A stretch of DNA of 10,935 bases from an uncultured Clostridia bacterium (GTDB lineage: Bacteria > Bacillota > Clostridia > Christensenellales > Aristaeellaceae). A program made the position numbers and the translations under genes. This document shows positions 6,474 to 10,935 of the stretch, piece by piece. Position 1 is the first letter of the stretch. Every line of letters begins with the position of its first letter. A model generated the notes under the pieces. It did not search any database and was not told where the DNA came from. It saw only the letters and a program-made list of their open reading frames with translations. The stretch covers positions 1-10,935 of the forward strand of contig CAMOHY010000054.1 of NCBI GenBank assembly GCA_946615495.1. The letters are read 5' to 3'.

Positions 6474-8225
6474 ATGGTAAAGCTACTCAGTCTGGTTCTT
6501 GCGCTGATGATGCTGTTCACGGCCTGCGCCTTTGCGGAAGCAGCGCCGGCGGAAACGCTGTTTACGCCCGGCACCTATGAAGCGGACGCCCAGGGCTTCG
6601 GCGGCACGGTGCACGTGGCGGTAACTGTTTCTGAAAATGAAATCGAAGAGGTAGTCATCACCGGCGACGCGGAAACGCCCGCGCTGGGCGGCGTGGCAGT
6701 GGCGACGCTGGGGGAAGCCATTGTGCAGGCTCAAACGCCGCACGTGGACGCCCTCTCCGGCGCTACTGTGACCAGCACCGCCATCATCGCCGCCGCGGAG
6801 GACGCGCTGGAATTGGCCGGCGCGGACATTGCGCTATTGGATGAATACCGCCGCGATACCGATGAAAACGTGGTAAAGGAAGAAAAGACCATCGAAACCG
6901 AGATCGTCATCGTGGGCGCTGGCGGCGCGGGCATGACGGCCGCCATCATGGCCCAGCAGGCGGGCAAAGATTTTGTGATTCTGGAAAAAATGCCTTACGT
7001 GGGCGGCAACACCACCAAGGCCACCGGCGGCATGAACGCGGCGGAAACGCATTACCAAAAGGAACAGGGCATTGAAGACTCCGTGGAATTGTTCGTGCAG
7101 GATACCATGAAGGGCGGCCACGACATCAATGACCCCGCCTTGGTGCAAACGCTGGCTGAGCAGAGCGCCGGGGCCATCGACTGGCTGGATTCCATCGGCG
7201 CGGACCTGCCCAAAATTTCCTTTTCCGGCGGCGCTTCCACCAACCGCATCCACGCGCCTGCCGACGGCAGCGCCGTGGGCAACTACCTGGTGGACAAATT
7301 CTCCGCGAAGCTTGAGGAATTGGGCGTTCAGGTAATGCTGAACACCACCGCTACGGAGCTCATCATGGAGGATGGCAAAATCGCAGGCGTCAAGGCTGAA
7401 AGCAAGGATACTTATTACACCATCAAGGCCAAGGCCGTCATTTTGGCCACCGGCGGCTTCGGCGCCAATTTGGATATGATCGCCGGCTACCGGCCGGACC
7501 TGCGGGGCACCGTTACCACCAACGCGCCCGGCGCCACGGGGGACGGCATCGTCATGGCTCAGGCGGTAGGGGCGGACCTGGTGGATATTGAGCAAATTCA
7601 GCTGCATCCCACGGTGGAGCAGACCACCAGCATGCTGATTACCGAATCCGTTCGCGGCGACGGCGCCATTCTGGTAAACCAGAGCGGCAACCGCTTCACC
7701 AATGAATTGCTTACCCGCGACGCGGTCTCCGCCGCTGAGCTTGCCCAGCAGGGCCAGTACGCTTACATCATTTTCGACCAGCACCTGCGGGACAACCTGA
7801 AGGCCATTGAAAAGTATGTAAAGAACGGCCTGACTGTTCAGGCGGACACGGTGGAGGAATTGGCCCGGAAGCTGAATATCTATCCTTACTTCCTGACCAT
7901 GACCATGAAGCAATGGAATGAGGCGGTCCAGGCCCAGAACGACGGGCAGTTTGGCCGTACCACCGGTATGGATAACGATTTGACCACGCCGCCGTATTAC
8001 GCCATTCAAATTGCTCCCGGTATCCATCACACCATGGGTGGGGTAAAGATCAATACCCAGGCTCAGGTCATCGATACCAACGGCAACGTCATTCCCGGCC
8101 TGTTCGCCGCGGGCGAAGTGACTGGCGGCGTGCACGGCGGCAATCGTCTGGGCGGCAACGCGGTGGCGGATATCGTCATCTTTGGCCGCATCGCCGCTGA
8201 AAGCGCCATAGAATACTGCAAATAA
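6474..8225 (+). CDS. Exported flavinylated FAD-dependent reductase, predicted fumarate reductase (flavocytochrome c / UrdA-like family)
   Basis: 583 residues. A signal peptide covers about 1-21, with AFA before E22. An FMN-binding domain follows (about 28-116); DALSGATVTS at 92-101 is the ApbE flavinylation motif, with T98 the likely attachment residue. The FAD-binding reductase domain runs from about 141 to 575, with GAGGAG at 148-153, E171, GGNT at 177-180 and LATGGFG at 324-330. Set against Shewanella fumarate reductase Fcc3, the active site matches by spacing: H378 (H365), T390 and E391 (T377, E378), R394 (R381), the proton donor R415 (R402), H518 (H504) and R558 (R544). Urocanate reductases replace the first His and Thr, so fumarate, or a close analogue such as another enoate, is the better prediction. 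The heme domain of Fcc3 is replaced by the FMN domain, as in extracellular reductases of Gram-positive bacteria that take electrons from membrane flavin-transfer systems. ATG 6474 has GGAGGGG at 6462-6468. It has its own promoter and terminator. Confidence 0.92.
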   Translation: MVKLLSLVLALMMLFTACAFAEAAPAETLFTPGTYEADAQGFGGTVHVAVTVSENEIEEVVITGDAETPALGGVAVATLGEAIVQAQTPHVDALSGATVTSTAIIAAAEDALELAGADIALLDEYRRDTDENVVKEEKTIETEIVIVGAGGAGMTAAIMAQQAGKDFVILEKMPYVGGNTTKATGGMNAAETHYQKEQGIEDSVELFVQDTMKGGHDINDPALVQTLAEQSAGAIDWLDSIGADLPKISFSGGASTNRIHAPADGSAVGNYLVDKFSAKLEELGVQVMLNTTATELIMEDGKIAGVKAESKDTYYTIKAKAVILATGGFGANLDMIAGYRPDLRGTVTTNAPGATGDGIVMAQAVGADLVDIEQIQLHPTVEQTTSMLITESVRGDGAILVNQSGNRFTNELLTRDAVSAAELAQQGQYAYIIFDQHLRDNLKAIEKYVKNGLTVQADTVEELARKLNIYPYFLTMTMKQWNEAVQAQNDGQFGRTTGMDNDLTTPPYYAIQIAPGIHHTMGGVKINTQAQVIDTNGNVIPGLFAAGEVTGGVHGGNRLGGNAVADIVIFGRIAAESAIEYCK

Positions 8226-8246
8226 TATTGTAGGGAAAAGGTAAAA

Positions 8247-8278
8247 AACTGAGGTCCGGAGCAATCTGGACCGCAGTT
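8247..8278 (+). ncRNA. Hairpin 1 of a structured intergenic region, GNRA-type tetraloop
   Basis: The left arm, starting AACTG at 8247, pairs with the right arm ending CAGTT at 8278. The stem has about 14 positions with one A/G mismatch (8252 with 8273) and one G-U pair, closed by a GCAA loop at 8261-8264. No T run follows, so it is not a terminator by itself. It may be a 3'-UTR element of the reductase mRNA or part of a separate structured RNA; no known RNA class is recognised. Confidence 0.55.
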
Positions 8279-8280
8279 CA

Positions 8281-8333
8281 GAGCATCGGCAAAGCCGATG
8301 GCTCTGCCATCGAAAGTAGCAGTCTTTCGATGG
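8281..8333 (+). ncRNA. Hairpins 2 and 3 with interchangeable arms
   Basis: Hairpin 2 pairs GAGCATCGGC (8281-8290) with GCCGATGGCTC (8294-8304), with one bulged G and an AAA loop. Hairpin 3 pairs CCATCGAAAG (8307-8316) with CTTTCGATGG (8324-8333), perfectly, with a 7-base loop. The right arm of 2 and the left arm of 3 can instead form CGATGGC (8296-8302) with GCCATCG (8306-8312) around TCT. The two folds exclude each other, which is the geometry of an attenuator. No protein or ligand partner is evident. Confidence 0.5.
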
Positions 8334-8346
8334 AAACATCAATTTG

Positions 8347-8400
8347 CTGTAAAAATGAGCATTTTCAGGCAACTCAGCCTGGAATGCTCATTTTTTACAG
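8347..8400 (+). terminator. Intrinsic terminator of the reductase gene, probably bidirectional
   Basis: A long hairpin pairs CTGTAAAAATGAGCATT (8347-8363) with AATGCTCA plus TTTTTT and ACAG (8383-8400), with one extra T. Inside it CAGGC (8366-8370) pairs with GCCTG (8377-8381) around AACTCA. The upper stem is followed directly by six T, and the left side has five A, so it can work on both strands. It lies about 125 bases after the reductase stop codon. Confidence 0.85.
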
Positions 8401-8560
8401 CCGCAATTATCGAAGAAGCGGCTTTCAGCCGCTGCTGGGCGACTGCACGCCGCCGCCTGTGGATTATTGATGAAAGGGCCTGGGCCCCTTCATACTTTCC
8501 CGGATTCACAGAGTTTTAACCATGGGGGAAGCCCTGCCAAAGTGCCCTTCCATATTTTTA
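8401..8560. other. Gene-free stretch with two further hairpins
   Basis: No convincing gene is seen here. AGCGGC (8417-8422) pairs with GCCGCT (8428-8433) around a 5-base loop. ATGAAAGGGCC (8470-8480) pairs with GGCCCCTTCAT (8483-8493) with one mismatch and almost no loop, so it is closer to a palindrome than a good RNA hairpin. A weaker stem, ATGGGGG with CTTCCAT (8522-8528 and 8547-8553), has two G-U pairs and is followed by a short T run. Short open frames crossing here lack ribosome sites and family resemblance. Confidence 0.5.
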
Positions 8561-8592
8561 ACTATTCGCAAAAGAAAACTTTTACGAATAGT
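8561..8592. repeat. 32-base inverted repeat abutting the recombinase promoter, possible operator
   Basis: ACTATTCG, one mismatch, then AAAAG (8561-8574) is mirrored by CTTTT, mismatch, CGAATAGT (8579-8592) around AAAA. Its right end is one base from the -35 hexamer at 8594. A DNA-binding dimer here would contact or block RNA polymerase. As it lies upstream of the transcription start, an operator is likelier than an RNA hairpin. Confidence 0.55.
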
Positions 8593-8593
8593 A

Positions 8594-8622
8594 TGGACAA
8601 AAAAAGCTCGATATGCTATACT
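8594..8622 (+). promoter_or_regulatory. Sigma-A-type promoter of the recombinase gene, extended -10
   Basis: TGGACA (8594-8599) and TATACT (8617-8622) are 17 bases apart, with TG at 8614-8615. Transcription would start near 8629, leaving a leader of roughly 117 bases that holds TGATTT/AAATCA at 8668-8682 followed by AGTTTT, plus an outer CGGAC/GTCCG pair (8644-8648 with 8694-8698). Confidence 0.75.
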
Positions 8623-8745
8623 ATTTCCGGCTTCAGTATCCACCGGACGGTTTCTGCGTTTTTTCTTTGATTTCCGAAATCAGTTTTAACGTGGTCCGTT
8701 CTTTGAAGCTTCCATTCATTTTTTCGATTGTGAGGCGATTTTATT

Positions 8746-9837
8746 TTGAATGATAATGTAAGTTATCATGACCAAGCGGATATTCGCCGTATGGAGCGGC
8801 TGCGGCAAATTGAAAAAGAATTGCCCCTTGCCTGCACGGACTTTTTCCGGTCCATTGCCCAGACCACCAGTACGCTGACCCGTCTGGCCTACGCCTACGA
8901 CCTTCGCCTGTTTTTTCGTTACCTGACCAGCGAAAACCCATTCTTTGCCGATGTGGAGCCCCGGTTCATGACCGATACGCATCTTAAGCAAATCCAGAAA
9001 CGTGATATTGACGGTTTTCAAGAATATTTGATGCAATATTATATTACGGATGAATCTACCGGAGAATCTACCGTAGTGCAAAATCATGAGCTTGGCATTA
9101 TGCGAAAGCTGTGTTCTCTCCGTTCATATTTTGAATATTTATTTCAAAATGGGCATATTGATGCGAATATTGCCACGCTGGTAGCGCTGCCGAAGCTGCA
9201 TGATAAGCCCATTCTGCGCTTGGAAGCTGATGAAATGCAAAAGATGCTGGATGCCGTCGCCTCCGGCGAGGGCCTGACCAGTAAACAGCAGCAATACCTG
9301 CGCTTTACGCAAACGCGGGATACGGCCATGCTGCTGCTTTTCCTGGGTACGGGTATCCGCGTCAGCGAATGCGTGGGGCTGGATATTGACGATTTGGACT
9401 TTGAGCTCAACGCGTTCCTTGTCACCAGGAAAGGCGGCGATCAAAGCATTCTTTACTTTCCGGACCAGGTGGCGCAGGCGCTTCAAGCTTATCTGGCGGA
9501 AAGAAACCAAATTACGCCCTTGGAGGGCCATGAAAACGCCCTGTTTCTTTCCATTCAAAAGCGCCGCATGACCCAGCGGGCAGTGGAAAACATGGTGAAA
9601 AAATACGCCCTTATCGCCGCGCCGCTCAAAAAGCGCATCAGCCCCCATAAGCTGCGCAGCACCTTCGGCACCAATTTGTACCAGGAAACCGGCGATATTT
9701 ATCTGGTGGCAGACGTGCTGGGCCACACCGATGTGAACACCACCCGCCGCCACTACGCCGCCATGTCCGACGCAAACAAGCGCAAGGCGTCCCGCCTGGT
9801 GCCCTTGCCCAAAACTGATCTGCCAGAACAGAAATAA
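8746..9837 (+). CDS. Tyrosine site-specific recombinase, XerC/XerD-like
   Basis: A 363-residue DNA breaking-rejoining enzyme. The N-terminal core-binding (SAM-like) domain spans about 30-145, with LTRLAYAYDLRLFFRYL at 44-60. The catalytic domain spans about 155-345 and carries the complete set: R205 in GTGIRVSE, K229 in VTRKGGD, H301 and R304 in SPHKLR, H327 in LGHTDVNTT, and nucleophile Y337 in RRHYA. Length is about 60 residues above classical XerC/D, mostly in an N-terminal extension and the 100-115 and 172-190 loops. The TTG start at 8746 is chosen because GAGG at 8732-8735 is about 10 bases upstream; the first in-frame ATG (8791) has no ribosome site. Its position next to lexA, with no att sites, phage genes or excisionase in view, suggests a resident chromosomal recombinase rather than an element integrase. 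Whether it is the dimer-resolution enzyme is not decided by sequence. It ends 4 bases from the convergent cysteine-rich gene. Confidence 0.9.
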   Translation: MNDNVSYHDQADIRRMERLRQIEKELPLACTDFFRSIAQTTSTLTRLAYAYDLRLFFRYLTSENPFFADVEPRFMTDTHLKQIQKRDIDGFQEYLMQYYITDESTGESTVVQNHELGIMRKLCSLRSYFEYLFQNGHIDANIATLVALPKLHDKPILRLEADEMQKMLDAVASGEGLTSKQQQYLRFTQTRDTAMLLLFLGTGIRVSECVGLDIDDLDFELNAFLVTRKGGDQSILYFPDQVAQALQAYLAERNQITPLEGHENALFLSIQKRRMTQRAVENMVKKYALIAAPLKKRISPHKLRSTFGTNLYQETGDIYLVADVLGHTDVNTTRRHYAAMSDANKRKASRLVPLPKTDLPEQK

Positions 9838-9846
9838 GCGCTTATT
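9833..9846. repeat. Perfect 14-base palindrome containing both convergent stop codons
   Basis: AATAAGCGCTTATT is identical to its reverse complement. It holds TAA of the recombinase (9835-9837) and, on the minus strand, TAA of the cysteine-rich gene (9842-9844). There is no spacer loop, so it is a weak RNA hairpin; it may be a small protein-binding site or a by-product of compact convergent ends. Confidence 0.7.
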
Positions 9847-10030
9847 GCGCAGGCAGGCCTTTTTCCTTTTCTTCCGGCACGATTACTTTGTCAATCAGGA
9901 TGGAGCGGTATTCCTGGTCGCCGTTAACGCACTTCATGCAGTTATCGCAGATTTTGTTGGGGTCCAGGTCACACCGGTCGCATTCGCCGCATTCGATACA
10001 TTCCCGGTCGTACAATACACATTCCTTCAT
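9842..10030 (-). CDS. Small eight-cysteine protein, putative metal or iron-sulfur binding, function unknown
   Basis: 62 residues, start ATG at 10030 on the minus strand with a G-rich ribosome site (AGCGGGGGAA at 10038-10047) about 7 bases upstream. Cysteines lie at 4, 11, 14, 17, 20, 28, 31 and 34, all in the first 34 residues, giving C-x6-C-x2-C-x2-C-x2-C-x7-C-x2-C-x2-C. The core CIECGECDRCDLDPNKICDN (11-30) recalls short conserved clostridial proteins without assigned function. The spacing could hold two iron-sulfur clusters or zinc, but it lacks the Pro that follows the last Cys of ferredoxin motifs. Residues 40-62 are charged and probably form a tail. It is cytoplasmic, with no signal peptide. 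It converges on the recombinase and diverges from lexA, so the LexA operator region lies in its upstream DNA. I do not assign a function. Confidence 0.8.
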   Translation of the reverse strand: MKECVLYDRECIECGECDRCDLDPNKICDNCMKCVNGDQEYRSILIDKVIVPEEKEKGLPAQ

Positions 10031-10059
10031 TTCAGCTTTCCCCCGCTTTTTCAGTTTTT

Positions 10060-10082
10060 TTCATTCTTTTTTTCAGAATGAA
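10060..10082. repeat. 8-bp inverted repeat in the leader of the cysteine-rich gene
   Basis: TTCATTCT (10060-10067) pairs with AGAATGAA (10075-10082) around TTTTTTC. It lies between the cysteine-rich gene and the lexA promoter. In the minus-strand transcript it would form an AT-rich stem before the ribosome site. Role unknown. Confidence 0.4.
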
Positions 10083-10094
10083 CCATTTCTTCCC

Positions 10095-10123
10095 TTGCCA
10101 AACACTTGTTTGCCTGTTATAAT
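10095..10123 (+). promoter_or_regulatory. lexA promoter, extended -10
   Basis: TTGCCA (10095-10100) and a perfect TATAAT (10118-10123) are 17 bases apart, with TG at 10115-10116. Transcription would start near 10130. The leader contains TTCCGG paired with CCGGAA (about 10141-10166) just before the ribosome site AAGGA (10171-10175). Confidence 0.85.
10099..10112. promoter_or_regulatory. LexA operator (SOS box) overlapping the lexA promoter
   Basis: CAAACACTTGTTTG is a perfect-arm inverted repeat, CAAAC-N4-GTTTG, close to the Gram-positive SOS box CGAAC-N4-GTTCG, with A for G and T for C at symmetric positions. It overlaps the end of the -35 element and fills the spacer, the expected place for LexA autorepression. 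The same site lies upstream of the divergent cysteine-rich gene. Confidence 0.8.
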
Positions 10124-10187
10124 CTATTTGTAATCCCGCTTCCGGTGAACCAACCTTTGCCGGAAAAAAGAAGGACGGTGCTGCTCT

Positions 10188-10811
10188 ATGCCAAGGCGCC
10201 CCAACGGTGATACGCAACAGCGCATTTTGGAATACATCGAAAAATATATTGAAGAAAACGGCTATCCGCCCTCCGTGCGGGAAATCGGCCAGGCGGTGGA
10301 CTTAAAGTCCACTTCCACAGTGCACGGCCATTTGAACCGCCTGGAAAAGAAGGGGCTTTTGCACAGGGAAGCCATGAAGCCCCGCACCATCGTGAAAAAG
10401 GAAGAAAAGCCGCAGATGGTAAAAGTGCCCCTGCTTGGCAAGGTGGCCGCCGGTACGCCCATTCTGGCCGAAGAAAACGCCGAAGGCGTGATGATGCTGC
10501 CGGAGGAAATGGTGGGCAGCGGCGAGCACTTCATTTTGGAAATCCGCGGCGACAGCATGATTATGGCCGGCATTATGAACGGCGATTTTGTGGTGGTCAA
10601 ACGCCAGCAAACGGCGCAGAACGGAGAAATCATTATCGCCATGCTGGACGACGAGGCCACCTGCAAACGCTATTTTAAGGAGCCGGACCGTATCCGTCTT
10701 CAGCCGGAAAATCCCCGCATGCGGCCCTTCTACGCCCGCTCCGTTACCATTGTGGGCAAGGTGGTGGCCGTCTATCGGGTGTACAATGGAAACTACAAGC
10801 TGACCCGATAA
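10188..10811 (+). CDS. lexA: SOS response repressor LexA
   Basis: 207 residues, normal length. The N-terminal winged helix-turn-helix spans about 1-65, with GYPPSVREIGQAVDLKSTST (25-44) and HGHLNRLEKKGLL (46-58) forming the recognition region. The C-terminal self-cleavage domain (about 79-205) has the scissile Ala88-Gly89 bond in KVAAGTP, catalytic Ser123 in RGDSM and Lys160 in ATCKRY, spaced 37 residues apart as in E. coli (119 and 156). It represses DNA-damage genes as a dimer and is removed when RecA filaments stimulate its autocleavage. ATG 10188 has AAGGA about 12 bases upstream, a rather long spacing, but the N-terminus MPRRPNGDTQQRILEYI matches the family and no better start exists. 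It has its own promoter with an overlapping operator and ends at a clear terminator. Confidence 0.97.
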   Translation: MPRRPNGDTQQRILEYIEKYIEENGYPPSVREIGQAVDLKSTSTVHGHLNRLEKKGLLHREAMKPRTIVKKEEKPQMVKVPLLGKVAAGTPILAEENAEGVMMLPEEMVGSGEHFILEIRGDSMIMAGIMNGDFVVVKRQQTAQNGEIIIAMLDDEATCKRYFKEPDRIRLQPENPRMRPFYARSVTIVGKVVAVYRVYNGNYKLTR

Positions 10812-10828
10812 AAACGTAAGGAACGCGA

Positions 10829-10868
10829 AACGCCCCGCTGGCAGGCTGCCGGTCGGGACGTTTTTTTC
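10829..10868 (+). terminator. lexA intrinsic terminator, possibly shared with the convergent RNase P RNA gene
   Basis: AACG-C-CCCG (10829-10837) pairs with CGGG-A-CGTT (10854-10862), and inside it CTGGCA pairs with TGCCGG around GGC. A run of seven T (10861-10867) follows. On the minus strand the same hairpin is followed only by TTT, so it would serve rnpB less well. Confidence 0.88.
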
Positions 10869-10877
10869 TTTTGTACC

Positions 10878-10935
10878 GTGACAAAGCGCGGCCTGTAAGC
10901 CGGGTTCTGTTGAAAATGGCCATCTATCTAAGCGC
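10878..10935 (-). ncRNA. rnpB: RNase P RNA, 3' end (partial)
   Basis: Read on the minus strand, 10910-10896 gives ACAGAACCCGGCTTA, the near-universal 3'-proximal conserved segment of bacterial RNase P RNA (the downstream strand of helix P4). It is preceded by TTAGATAGATGGCC (10930-10917), also typical of that region. The following CAGGCCGCGC would enter the 3' strand of helix P1, so the mature end is near 10878, uncertain by several bases. The body and 5' end lie beyond the window. The RNA is the catalytic subunit that trims tRNA 5' leaders. Confidence 0.9.

Noticed and set aside
6474..8225. Urocanate reductase assignment
   Set aside because: The first-shell His and Thr of fumarate reductases are kept, whereas urocanate reductases carry other residues there.
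6834..8372. Minus-strand open frame of 512 codons opposite the reductase
   Set aside because: It is antisense to a gene with all catalytic residues conserved, and its start lies inside the hairpin/terminator array.
8247..8400. CRISPR array, T-box or known riboswitch
   Set aside because: There are no direct repeats with spacers, no T-box sequence and no recognised aptamer; the elements are different inverted repeats.
8298..8670. Two short plus-strand open frames (8298-8519 and 8467-8670)
   Set aside because: They run through hairpins, a terminator and the recombinase promoter, lack ribosome sites and resemble no family.
8746..9837. Integrase of a phage or integrative element
   Set aside because: No attachment site, tRNA gene, excisionase or phage gene is visible and the neighbours are housekeeping genes (lexA, rnpB).
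9845..10133. Plus-strand open frames opposite the cysteine-rich gene
   Set aside because: They are Phe/His/Ser-rich shadows without ribosome sites; the minus-strand frame has a regular CxxC pattern and a G-rich ribosome site.

Overview
The window looks like chromosome of a GC-rich, Gram-positive Clostridia-type bacterium, plausibly a gut fibre degrader. The reasons are: a LexA of Firmicutes type under a CAAAC-N4-GTTTG operator, strong G-rich ribosome sites, three sigma-A-type promoters with 17-bp spacers, an exported flavinylated fumarate reductase-like enzyme, and a carbohydrate ABC transporter without its own ATPase. The exact taxon cannot be read from this sequence.

Positions 1-6302 (+ strand) hold the end of a carbohydrate-utilisation operon. 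It contains the C-terminus of a likely solute-binding protein, two sugar ABC permeases, a cytoplasmic GH28-like beta-helix protein, and an 808-residue protein of unknown function with a sandwich / alpha-toroid / sandwich appearance. I infer import of an acidic plant oligosaccharide (pectin or rhamnogalacturonan type) followed by cytoplasmic breakdown. Two terminator-like hairpins (281-327 and 2224-2266) split the operon into binding protein, permeases and enzymes, which would step expression down. The 808-residue protein beside a GH28-like protein lacking the usual active-site His and RIK motif is the best candidate here for an undescribed activity.

Positions 6303-8225 hold a separately promoted, secreted FMN- and FAD-dependent reductase. 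Its active-site residues line up one for one with bacterial flavocytochrome fumarate reductases. It would be a terminal reductase for anaerobic respiration outside the membrane, fed by flavin-based electron transfer.

Positions 8226-8745 are about 520 bases without a convincing gene but full of structure. There are four consecutive hairpins (the last a clear terminator) in which the arms of hairpins 2 and 3 can re-pair with each other, then two smaller hairpins, then a 32-base inverted repeat abutting a good promoter.

Positions 8746-10935 hold a chromosome-type tyrosine recombinase with a TTG start, a convergent 62-residue eight-cysteine protein on the minus strand, lexA with its own operator, and the 3' end of the RNase P RNA gene (minus strand) converging on lexA. 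The recombinase and cysteine-protein stop codons both lie inside one perfect 14-base palindrome.
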